A stretch of DNA of 64,000 bases from Methanohalobium evestigatum Z-7303 (GTDB lineage Archaea; Halobacteriota; Methanosarcinia; Methanosarcinales; Methanosarcinaceae). The translations under genes were made by a program, and so were the position numbers. Shown one piece after another: positions 54,585-63,125 of the stretch. The stretch is taken from contig NC_014253.1 in assembly GCF_000196655.1 (NCBI RefSeq), positions 1,877,423-1,941,422 on the forward strand, read 5' to 3'. Under the pieces are notes generated by a model. It worked only from the letters and a program-made list of their open reading frames with translations, did not search any database and had not been told where the DNA came from. Numbering within the stretch: position 1 is the first letter of the stretch; each line of letters opens with the position of its first letter.

Positions 54585-56678
54585 TCATTCTTCTTCTCTT
54601 AATGTTAACCTGAGATCCATAGCAACACAACCCTGATTATCAGGTAAAACTACCAACGGATTTATATCCAGTTCAAGTATCTGCGGGAAATCATTTACAA
54701 GTTGTGAAATTTTAATGAGTGTGTCAGCTACCGAATTAATATCATAGGGCTTTTCTCCCCTTATTCCTGCAAGAATTGGATATGTTTTTATGGAAGATAT
54801 CATATGTTTTGCTTCATCTCTGTTTATGGGTGCTACATTAAACGATACATCCTTTAACAGTTCTACATAAATCCCCCCCATTCCAAACATAAGAAGAGGT
54901 CCAAACTGGACATCCTGATTCATACCAATGATTACTTCTTTTCCACCTGACACCATTTCCTGCACCTGTACACCAGTTATATCAGCATCAGGCATATACC
55001 GATAAACATCTGCCATCATAGTATGGTAGGCTCGTTCTACATCATCCGCATTATTAAGGTTTAACCTCACCCCGCCTACATCGGTCTTATGAGAGATGTC
55101 AGGAGATACAATCTTCATCACCACAGGATAACCTATCTGTTTGCAGGCTTTGATGGCTTCTTTTAGATTCTTCACTATTTTTGTTTTTACTGTTGGTATT
55201 TCATAGGCTCTTAATATATCCAGTGATTCCAGACCAAGTGTTAGCCTCTTGGACTGTGATGCTTCATCAATAATAGATTTGACTGTCTCTTTATCAGCAG
55301 TAATTTCTGGTGGTTTGGTATAGCTCTGTTTCCTGATATAATTATAGGTACTCAAAGCCCTCATACTGGCAACTGCTCTTTCAGGAAACGGATAATTTGG
55401 AATACTGTAGTCGTTTAATATTCTTTCACCTTCTGATACCTGTGTACCTCCGACAAAACTACAAAGAATCGGTTTTGTGGATGTTTGGACCTTATCCGCA
55501 ACTATTCCAGCCACTTTATCCACTTCAGTCATAGCCTGTGGAGAAGTCAGAACTATTATTCCATCAACATGAGGATCTTCCAGCAATACATCGATTGCAA
55601 ATGCGTAAAGGTCAGACCCAGCGTCGCCAAGTAAATCCACAGGATTGTAAAGGTTGGAATTTGGAGGTAGATTTTCCCGAAGAGCTTGTATAGTGGACTC
55701 ATCAAATGATGCCAAGGAAAGTCCTTCATTGTAACATGCATCCGCTGTCAATATCCCAAAACCACCTGCATTTGTCAGAATTGCCATGTTTTTACCTTCC
55801 GGTACAGGCTGGGACGAGAAAGCACGAATATAATCCAGCATTTCTTGCAGCGAATCAGCACGTATTATCCCACTCTGTCGAAATGCAGCATTATAGGCTT
55901 CATCTGAACCTGCAAGAGTACCCGTATGAGAGGAAACAGCTCTTGAACCTGCAGATGTCCTACCGGATTTAACCATTACTACAGGTTTAATACTGGTAAC
56001 CCTGCGTGCTATGTCTATAAACTCCGGACCGTTTTTCACACCTTCAAGATAAGCTGCTATTACTGCTGTAGAGTCGTCATTGCATAATTCCTGAAGAAAA
56101 TCATTTTCTGAAAGATCTGCCTTATTCCCCAGACTTATAAACTTTGAAAAACCCACTCTGTTTTTATCAGCCCAGTCAAGGGTTGATGTACATATCGCTC
56201 CTGATTGGGACATTAATCCAATGTTTCCTTTATGTGCCATGAAAGAGGCAAATGATGCATTAAGGTTGGATGTAGTATCTATCAGACCAAGACAGTTTGG
56301 ACCAAGCATCCGTATTCCATATTTCCGAGCGGTTTCTACAGATTCTCTTTCCAGTTTTGCTCCTTCTACACCTGCTTCTTTGAAACCTGCAGATATAACT
56401 ATAACACTTTTTACTCCTGCACGCCCGCATTTATCAATGGTTTCTGGTACAAACCGAGCAGGTATCACAATAACAGCCAGGTCGATGTTATCAGGAACAT
56501 CCAAAATATCAGGATAACTTTTCAAACCCATTATCTCTTCAGAATTTGGGTTTATAGGTACAATATCTCCATCAAAATCATTAACAAGGTTTTTAAGCAC
56601 CGAATTCCCTACTTTTCCTTCAGTACGTGATGCCCCTATAACGGCTACTGAACCCGCATTAAACATCTTTTCCAGCAT
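54585..56678 (-). CDS. Acetate/acyl-CoA synthetase (ADP-forming), fused alpha-beta
   Basis: A 697-aa ACD enzyme that converts acyl-CoA, ADP and phosphate to acid, CoA and ATP. CoA-binding domain about 1-130 (VAVIGASRTEGKVGNSVLKNLV; MLGPNCLGLIDTTSNLNASF), ligase-CoA domain with the phospho-His in SSHTGTLAGSDEAYNAAFRQSGI near 255, and a C-terminal ATP-grasp beta part from about 460 (GYPVVMKIVSPDISHKTDVGGVRLNL; LMFGMGGIYVELLKDVSFNVAPI). Alpha and beta are one chain. GGTGG lies 9 bases before the ATG. The DRTGG gene follows 64 bases later. Confidence 0.93.
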   Translation of the reverse strand: MLEKMFNAGSVAVIGASRTEGKVGNSVLKNLVNDFDGDIVPINPNSEEIMGLKSYPDILDVPDNIDLAVIVIPARFVPETIDKCGRAGVKSVIVISAGFKEAGVEGAKLERESVETARKYGIRMLGPNCLGLIDTTSNLNASFASFMAHKGNIGLMSQSGAICTSTLDWADKNRVGFSKFISLGNKADLSENDFLQELCNDDSTAVIAAYLEGVKNGPEFIDIARRVTSIKPVVMVKSGRTSAGSRAVSSHTGTLAGSDEAYNAAFRQSGIIRADSLQEMLDYIRAFSSQPVPEGKNMAILTNAGGFGILTADACYNEGLSLASFDESTIQALRENLPPNSNLYNPVDLLGDAGSDLYAFAIDVLLEDPHVDGIIVLTSPQAMTEVDKVAGIVADKVQTSTKPILCSFVGGTQVSEGERILNDYSIPNYPFPERAVASMRALSTYNYIRKQSYTKPPEITADKETVKSIIDEASQSKRLTLGLESLDILRAYEIPTVKTKIVKNLKEAIKACKQIGYPVVMKIVSPDISHKTDVGGVRLNLNNADDVERAYHTMMADVYRYMPDADITGVQVQEMVSGGKEVIIGMNQDVQFGPLLMFGMGGIYVELLKDVSFNVAPINRDEAKHMISSIKTYPILAGIRGEKPYDINSVADTLIKISQLVNDFPQILELDINPLVVLPDNQGCVAMDLRLTLREEE

Positions 56679-56795
56679 ATTTTTACTTAACCACCTACTA
56701 ATTATCTAATATTTGATTATAGATAAGTTTAAGGGAGAAGAACATTAGTTACTTTAGATAATAATAAAAATCAATGTTAATACGGTGAATGTCTC

Positions 56796-57356
56796 ATGAA
56801 AATATTAGGTATTTCAGGAAGTCCTAATGAAAACGGAAACAACGAAAAACTAATCAATCTGTGTCTGGAAACTGCAAAAAAGAGAGGTTTTGAAACCGAC
56901 CATGTTTTTATATCTTCATTAAATATAAAACCCTGTAAAGCATGTGGAGTTTGTAAAAACGGTGAACCATGCCCTATAGATGATGATATGGACCAGGTTT
57001 ACCAGCAATTAAAGGATGCTGATGGTATTATAGTGTCTTCACCAGTATATTTTGGATCTGTTACCGCACAAATCAAAGCACTCTTTGATAGAAGTGTTTT
57101 ACTCAGAAGACAGGGTTTCCAGTTAGAGAACAAACCCGGTGGAGCACTGGCAATCGGTGGATCAAGAAACGGCGGACAGGAAAAAACATTGCAAACCATT
57201 CATGACTGGATGCACATACACGGTATGATTATAGCAGGAGACAACAATCATTTCGGTGGAACCCTGAAAAAACCCATTGGTACTGATGAAGAAGGCACAA
57301 AGACCGCAAACAAAACAGTTGAAAAATTATGTGACATCCTTAACCTGATGAAATAA
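56796..57356 (+). CDS. Iron-sulfur flavoprotein (Isf-type NAD(P)H/FMN oxidoreductase)
   Basis: A 186-aa flavodoxin-like protein. The FMN phosphate loop is SGSPNENGNNEKL, the compact CKACGVCKNGEPC binds the 4Fe-4S cluster of the Isf family, and SPVYFGSVTAQIKALFDRS contacts the flavin. Methanosarcina Isf proteins carry electrons and can reduce oxygen or peroxide. Monocistronic, 65 bases before the ClC gene. Confidence 0.9.
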   Translation: MKILGISGSPNENGNNEKLINLCLETAKKRGFETDHVFISSLNIKPCKACGVCKNGEPCPIDDDMDQVYQQLKDADGIIVSSPVYFGSVTAQIKALFDRSVLLRRQGFQLENKPGGALAIGGSRNGGQEKTLQTIHDWMHIHGMIIAGDNNHFGGTLKKPIGTDEEGTKTANKTVEKLCDILNLMK

Positions 57357-57421
57357 GAATTATTAGAGCCAAACAAGTTTCTCAGGTATTAGTGCTAATA
57401 GCTATCAAGAGATGACCCCAC

Positions 57422-59161
57422 TTGCAGGATAGCTCTCTTATCCAGAAAACGAAAGGTTATATCTATCAGTGGTTCCAAAACGAATCAGTATTTACAAATA
57501 CCCTTGCAACGGTAGTAGGTATTCTTACTGGTTTAGCCATCGTTATCTACGAACACCTGATAAAAGACTTTACTGATTTTTTCTTTGGGACAGTTTCCCA
57601 GTATCCCTCATATTTTGTAATTCTGGTTCCTGCAACTGGTGGTTTACTGGTAGGACTTATCAGCTACATGTTTGTAAATTCAAGGCGTAGTGATGTCGAA
57701 GAGATTATAGAATCAAGCGCCCTACATGATGGAAAAATACGGCATAAATATGCTTTTCTGGAAGTTTTATCATCCCTTATATCTATAAGCTCTGGTGGTT
57801 CGGTTGGTAAAGAATCACCCGGTGTACTGGCTGGTTCAGGTATAGGGTCATATGTTGCACATATACTAAAAACAAACCGCGAACATTCCAAGATACTTGT
57901 AGGATGCGGTGCCTCTGGAGGAATCGCAGCTGCTTTTAATGCACCTCTTGCAGGTGTAGTATTTGTTGTTGAAGTTATATTTGGTGAATTAAAATCTAAT
58001 ACCTTCATTCCAATTGTTGTCGCCGCAGTTTTTTCTAACCTTGTTTCCAATATGATATTTGGAGTTATGCCAATAGAGGTTTCATATTTTAAACTGGTAA
58101 GTCCTGTAAACGAATTGTTTTTATATCTGATATTGGGAGTACTTGCAGGTGTTGTATCCATTATTATTATCAGATCGATGTATCTGTTCTATGACGGGTT
58201 TCATAAACTCCCCTTCCATCCAATATCCAAACCTGCAATTGGAGGTCTTGGCGTTGGTCTGATAGGACTCTTCTACCCCCAGATTTTTGGTGTGGGATAC
58301 AATGTAATAATGAATGTTCTGGCAAATGAATTCACGATGCAGCTCATGTTGATATTGCTGTTTCTGAAAATTTTTGCGTTTTCTCTCACCCTTGGTTCAG
58401 GCGGTTCTGGTGGGTCGATTGTTCCTGCATTATTTGTTGGCGCTATGCTTGGTGGTGTATATGGAAACATCGTCAATGGTATATTTCCGGATATGACTGC
58501 AGAGGCAGGAGCATACGCAATGGTTGGTATGGGTTCTGTATTTGCAGGTACACTGCATGCTCCGCTTACTGGAATGCTTATCCTTTTCGAACTGACAAGA
58601 GATTACCAGCTTATCCTTCCGCTTATGTTTGCATGTGTTATCAGTAATGCAATAGCAAATGCTCTCCACCTTGAATCGTTATATACAGAAGGATTGAGAC
58701 GTCGTGGACTAAAAATATGGGGTGGTCAGCAGGTTGATGTTATGAAGTCCATGCTTGTTGAAGATGCAATGGTCAAAGATGTACAATCTGTACTGGAAAA
58801 TAACACTGTTGGCACATTGATACATATGATGCAATCAAGCAAACATGGTGGATTTCCTGTACTTGATCTAAACCGCAAGTTACGTGGTATTGTGACTCTA
58901 CAGGACTTACGTGAAAAGGTCAAGTATGGAGAAGTTAACCAGAGAATTTCGGAAATAATGTACAAAAATGTAGCCGTAGCTTACCCCGATGAAACACTGG
59001 ACACTGTCCTTAACCGGCTTGCTAAACTGGACATAGGGAGACTTCCTGTTGTGTCAAGAGATGACGAAACCGAACTGTTAGGATTAATCACCCGAAGCGA
59101 CATAATCAATACCTACAACAAGAAAATCATTACAAGAAAACAGGAAAGTGAAGAAGGATAA
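57422..59161 (+). CDS. ClC chloride channel/transporter with two CBS domains
   Basis: A 579-aa membrane protein with about 11 helices, then two C-terminal CBS domains (from about residue 445). The gating motif GKESPGVLAGSGIG has the Glu that acts in proton-chloride exchange, and LTLGSGGSGGSIVPALFVGAMLGG forms a second anion-contact segment. CBS domains (VEDAMVKDVQSVLENNTVGTLI; ISEIMYKNVAVAYPDETLDTVL) may sense nucleotides. Start at TTG 57422 is weakly supported. Probably for chloride balance in saline conditions. Confidence 0.88.
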   Translation: MQDSSLIQKTKGYIYQWFQNESVFTNTLATVVGILTGLAIVIYEHLIKDFTDFFFGTVSQYPSYFVILVPATGGLLVGLISYMFVNSRRSDVEEIIESSALHDGKIRHKYAFLEVLSSLISISSGGSVGKESPGVLAGSGIGSYVAHILKTNREHSKILVGCGASGGIAAAFNAPLAGVVFVVEVIFGELKSNTFIPIVVAAVFSNLVSNMIFGVMPIEVSYFKLVSPVNELFLYLILGVLAGVVSIIIIRSMYLFYDGFHKLPFHPISKPAIGGLGVGLIGLFYPQIFGVGYNVIMNVLANEFTMQLMLILLFLKIFAFSLTLGSGGSGGSIVPALFVGAMLGGVYGNIVNGIFPDMTAEAGAYAMVGMGSVFAGTLHAPLTGMLILFELTRDYQLILPLMFACVISNAIANALHLESLYTEGLRRRGLKIWGGQQVDVMKSMLVEDAMVKDVQSVLENNTVGTLIHMMQSSKHGGFPVLDLNRKLRGIVTLQDLREKVKYGEVNQRISEIMYKNVAVAYPDETLDTVLNRLAKLDIGRLPVVSRDDETELLGLITRSDIINTYNKKIITRKQESEEG

Positions 59162-59221
59162 TCTCAGTAATTTAATATATAACATTACCCCTCTTTTGGA
59201 TTATATGGGGGAGTGACTGAG

Positions 59222-60376
59222 ATGGTATCTAAGAAAAAAATAGTTTTATTACTTACTATAATCCTGATTGTAGGAATTTTTACAGGTTTTTTGTGGAACA
59301 ATTTTATCGCTGAAAGACAAGACAATTTGACATCATACAATCTATCAGAAATTGAAAATGGCAGTGGTTCAGAAGCATTTGCAACCATTATAGCCAACAA
59401 CCTTGTTATACCATGGTCGATTAATTTTTTGCCCGATGGCAGTATTATATTTACAGAAAGACCCGGTCGAATACAAATGATTGATGTTGAACAGGGTCAG
59501 TTACAAAAACCACTCCTAACCATTGACGAAGTTGCTCATAGTGGAGAAGGCGGTTTACTGGGGATTACACTTCACCCAGATTTCAGCGACAACCATTGGG
59601 TTTATGTATACTATACCTATGAAGATGGCGAAAACACCGCAAATAAGGTTGTACGATTTGAAAAGAACAAACGTAACCTTGTAAACAAAACGACTATTAT
59701 TGATGATATTCCTGGAAGTTTTATACATAACGGTGGCAGAATAAAATTTGGTCCTGATGGATATCTTTACATCACCACCGGTGATTCGGCAAATGGTGAA
59801 CTCGCCCAGAATAAAAATTCACTGGCAGGAAAAATACTTAGACTGGAAGATGATGGTTCAGTTCCCAAAAATAATCCTTTCCCTGATTCTCCCATTTATT
59901 CGCTTGGTCACAGGAACCCCCAGGGTCTTGCATGGGATAAGCAGGATAGGTTGTGGTCTACAGAACATGGTTCTTCTGCAACCGACGAACTAAATCTTAT
60001 AAAACCGGGCAACAATTATGGATGGCCTGTAATCCAGGGTGATGAGACTTCCACCGGACTTGAAAATCCCGTTATTCATAGTGGTAGTCAAACATGGGCT
60101 CCTTCTGGTGCTGCCTATTTGAATGGTTCTGTTTATTTTGCAGGTTTGCGTAGTCAAAGTTTATATGAAGCAGAAATAGGAGATAATAAAAGTATAGACC
60201 TGAAACGTCATCTTAAAAGAAAGTTTGGAAGGTTGAGAGGTGTAGTTGTTGGTCCTGATGATTTCCTCTACATATTCACCAGCAACCGTGATGGTCGGGG
60301 TGTACCTACAGAAAATGATGACCAGATTATCCGGATAAATCCCAAAAATTTGTCCACATCAACAGATAATAATTAA
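59222..60376 (+). CDS. Exported beta-propeller, sugar dehydrogenase/Hhip-type
   Basis: A 384-aa protein with an N-terminal membrane anchor or signal (VLLLTIILIVGIFTGFLW) and a PQQ-type aldose sugar dehydrogenase propeller: NNLVIPWSINFLPDGSIIFTERPGRI, GEGGLLGITLHPDF, IHNGGRIKFGPDGYLYITTGDS, GHRNPQGLAWD, HGSSATDELNLIKPGNNYGWPV. Family members oxidise sugars with PQQ, but methanogens are not known to make PQQ, so a binding or other role is possible. The ATG at 59222 is chosen since GGAGTGA lies 5 bases upstream. Confidence 0.85.
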   Translation: MVSKKKIVLLLTIILIVGIFTGFLWNNFIAERQDNLTSYNLSEIENGSGSEAFATIIANNLVIPWSINFLPDGSIIFTERPGRIQMIDVEQGQLQKPLLTIDEVAHSGEGGLLGITLHPDFSDNHWVYVYYTYEDGENTANKVVRFEKNKRNLVNKTTIIDDIPGSFIHNGGRIKFGPDGYLYITTGDSANGELAQNKNSLAGKILRLEDDGSVPKNNPFPDSPIYSLGHRNPQGLAWDKQDRLWSTEHGSSATDELNLIKPGNNYGWPVIQGDETSTGLENPVIHSGSQTWAPSGAAYLNGSVYFAGLRSQSLYEAEIGDNKSIDLKRHLKRKFGRLRGVVVGPDDFLYIFTSNRDGRGVPTENDDQIIRINPKNLSTSTDNN

Positions 60377-60413
60377 AACTTTTTTATTTGTATTTTTTAT
60401 AAAGATGAAGAAA

Positions 60414-61808
60414 ACCACGATGTCTTTAGCATCGTGGTATGATAAATAGTCAAAAAAAGATAAGTATTTTGCTAAATGATTGTATAATGCATGTATCTAA
60501 CCCAGAAGAACCATCTCCGTGCTGATAAGCAGACGTATGAAACTTTGAAGAGGTTGACCAAACTGTCCAAGAACCTGTACAATTTCACGTTGTACACGAT
60601 TAGGCAGTACTTTTTCAATCATGGCAAATATCTCGATAAAGATACTGCTTACCATACGGTCAAAGAAACGAGAATTATAGATTAATGCCATCTCAGGTTG
60701 CCCAGAATACTGTGGAAACTGTGGATGGCAGTATGAAATCGTTTTTCAAACTTCTGGATAAGAAGAGAAAAGGAGAATATGAGAAACCAGTTTCACTTCC
60801 AAAGTATCTGGATAAAGATGGTAACTTCATATGTACTTTCAAGAAAGATCAGCTGAAGGTTATCGATGATAAGATCAGGTTATCATTGGGTTTGGATTAT
60901 TATAGAACTTATGGAACCAAGTATCTATACTTCAAGATACCTGATAACATAATAGGTCAATACATCAATCAGGTCAGGATTGTACCAAAATATAAAGGTC
61001 GATGGTTCGAGATAAAATTTGTATATCATGAAGATGGGGAGATTGCTGAACTTGATTATAATAGCCATCTATCGATAGACCTTGGAGTAGACAACTTTGC
61101 AACCTGCGTAACGACCAGCGGGACTGCCTTCATATTAGACGGCAGGGGTATCAAATCTTACAACCGCTGGTGGAATAAGGAGAAGAGCAGGTTGCAGTCA
61201 GTCTACGACAAACAGAATGTAGATGATGGAATCAAGATGGATAGGTTCTCTAATAAAAGGTTCTGGAAGATAAATGATTTCATGAACCAGTGCGTTAATC
61301 ATATAGTAAAACATTGTCTGGAAAATAGAATCTGTAATGTCATAATCGGAGAGATGAAAGAGATAAAACAGGAACAGAATATCGGAAAGCAGAATACCCA
61401 GAACTTCCAGACAATACCATTTGCCAGGTTCAAACAGAAATTAGCTTCAAAATGCGAATATCATAGTATAAAATACCATGAAGTGAATGAAGCTTATACC
61501 AGCAAGGTTGATGCACTGGCTTCAGAACCTATCAGAAAGCATAAGAAATATCTTGGTAAAAGATCTAAGAGAGGAATCTTCCAGTCATCTACAGGTAGAC
61601 TGATCAATGCTGATATCAACGGTGCACTGAACATCCTGAGAAAGGTAATCGGTGATTCCCTCAAAGGGATAACCGATAGTGGGGATGTGAACTCCCCTGA
61701 GAGAACTTTGTAAATTGAAAATTTACAAATATCTTTAAATCTTTGATTTAAATAGTAAGACTTTCAAGGTAGACTTCTCTCGAAGCCGCTGAGTCTTTAG
61801 CTCAGCGG
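60414..61808 (+). mobile_element. tnpB-only IS200/IS605-type element with matched end hairpins
   Basis: Left hairpin ACCACGATG (60414-60422) / CATCGTGGT (60430-60438) and right hairpin CCGCTGAG (61786-61793) / CTCAGCGG (61801-61808) have the same loop, TCTTTAG. Between them lies one frameshifted tnpB. This fits subterminal hairpins recognised by a TnpA that is not encoded here. Confidence 0.65.
60491..61713 (+). pseudogene. tnpB: TnpB disrupted by one frameshift
   Basis: Two overlapping frames (60491-60685 and 60685-61713) give one TnpB if one A is added to GAAAC at about 60665-60669, which restores NENYRLMPSQVAQ. The rest is intact: RuvC Asp in LSIDLGVDNFAT, Glu in NVIIGEMKEIK, and Asp in LINADINGALNI. 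The zinc finger is absent, replaced by YTSKVDALASEPI. A GGGGA/TCCCC hairpin (61681-61697) lies at the 3' end. Total about 407 residues if repaired. One lost base is easily a read error or a recent mutation. Confidence 0.85.
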
Positions 61809-61847
61809 TAGTTCACTTTAAGTATTGTATAAATAAAAGAAAGGAGA

Positions 61848-62132
61848 TTAATCATAACCTTTCATGAATGAAAAATCATTTGTTTTCTGGTACTCTGCTA
61901 CATTCATTTTGTAATAAAATATTGTATTGTTCTCATACAGTTGACTTAATTTTGTGTCAATGTCTTTAATAGAATCGTATTCGTTTGTTTCAAATTTTAG
62001 TATATCCGGTTCTAAGGGCGATTCTTTGCTATCCAATTCTATATTAAATCCGCCGTATTGTTTTACCAGACCAATTATTTCTTCTTTATTTACATCGCTT
62101 TTGTATTCCATATTTATTTTGTATAGATTCAT
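61848..62132 (-). CDS. Small soluble protein, unknown function
   Basis: A 94-aa protein (MNLYKINMEYKSDVNKEEIIGLVKQYGG...) with an alternating strand/helix pattern and an acidic middle. I recognise no family. The ATG at 62132 is preferred because GTGAT lies just upstream; an earlier start at 62156 adds eight residues. It lies between two transposon units, and its composition is as AT-rich as theirs. Confidence 0.5.
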   Translation of the reverse strand: MNLYKINMEYKSDVNKEEIIGLVKQYGGFNIELDSKESPLEPDILKFETNEYDSIKDIDTKLSQLYENNTIFYYKMNVAEYQKTNDFSFMKGYD

Positions 62133-62519
62133 TTTATCACTTCTTCTATATTTCAATCCTATACAAGGATTTTTGTCAATTAAGTTTTTATGTATACATA
62201 TTAGTTATTTTTTATTAATATTAACCTACAGAAAAAATAAGTGATAATTTATCTTCATGCCGATTTAAAAGGTAATCATTTAAAAAAGGTATTACTTTCA
62301 CACCGATTGACTCTTGTTTAAATATTGGCTCTGTAGAAAACCTATTGAAATCGGCATCAAGAAGCAAGATTCAAAAACACATCTAAATATATTATTGATT
62401 ATCATAGACATTTGGATCTAAAGCATTTCTACAAAGCCTAAATATTAATAAGTCATATAGTTATTTTTAACCGTAAAAATAATTAATTATAATAACATTT
62501 TTTACTGATAGGTGGTAAA
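62133..62519. other. AT-rich gap before the IS607-type element
   Basis: A 387-base gap without a gene. ATGCCGATTT at 62257-62266 and its reverse complement at 62348-62357 form a 10-bp inverted repeat 81 bases apart. GGCTCTGTAGAAAACC at about 62330-62345 could be an old IS terminus, but this is only a resemblance. The left end of the IS607-type unit must lie in or near the end of this gap. Confidence 0.4.
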
Positions 62520-63107
62520 ATAAAAGCAGGTGATGTTTTAAAAACGTTGAGAATAACAAGACCAACATTGTATAGATATGTAGAAAATGGTTATATAAAA
62601 AGAACTTTACTCCCGAATGGACAATATGAATATGACGATGAATCTGTTTATGCTTTCTTAAATAAGGATGTGAAAAGAAAAACTGTGATATATGCCAGAG
62701 TTTCAACATCAAAACAGAAAAAAGACCTTGAAAACCAAGTGCAAATGCTTGAAACATGGGCGTTTAATTCGGGTTATCAAGTAAATCATATTTATTCGGA
62801 TGTGTCTTCAGGGATTTCGTTTGAAAAGAGAAAAGATTTCTTTAAGATGTTGGATGAAATTACTAACTATAAAGTCGAAAACGTAATTATATCATATAAA
62901 GATAGACTAAGTAGAGTTGGGTTTGAATTGTTTTACCATTTGTTTTCCAAATACGGCACCAACATAATCGTTGTGTCGGATATCGGAAACAAAAAATTGG
63001 ATGATGAAGAAGTGTTCAGTGAAATAACATCTCTACTACATTGTTATTCCATGAAGCTATACAGCAAAACAAGAGCAAAGTCAATAGAAATAAAGAAAGA
63101 AGAATGA
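62520..63107 (+). CDS. tnpA: IS607-family serine recombinase TnpA
   Basis: About 195 aa: an N-terminal MerR-type HTH (KAGDVLKTLRITRPTLYRYVENGYIKRTLLPNGQYEYDDESVYAFL) and a serine-resolvase domain with the nucleophile in VIYARVSTSKQKKDLENQ (about residue 62) and SYKDRLSRVGFELFYHLF. The frame has no ATG at the place where IS607 proteins begin (MKAGEVL...); the codon there is ATA at 62520, with GGTGG 4 bases before it. A downstream TTG at 62547 would drop nine residues of the HTH. The tnpB partner begins 18 bases after the stop. Confidence 0.85.
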   Translation: MKAGDVLKTLRITRPTLYRYVENGYIKRTLLPNGQYEYDDESVYAFLNKDVKRKTVIYARVSTSKQKKDLENQVQMLETWAFNSGYQVNHIYSDVSSGISFEKRKDFFKMLDEITNYKVENVIISYKDRLSRVGFELFYHLFSKYGTNIIVVSDIGNKKLDDEEVFSEITSLLHCYSMKLYSKTRAKSIEIKKEE

Positions 63108-63125
63108 TTGTGGTATAATATAATT

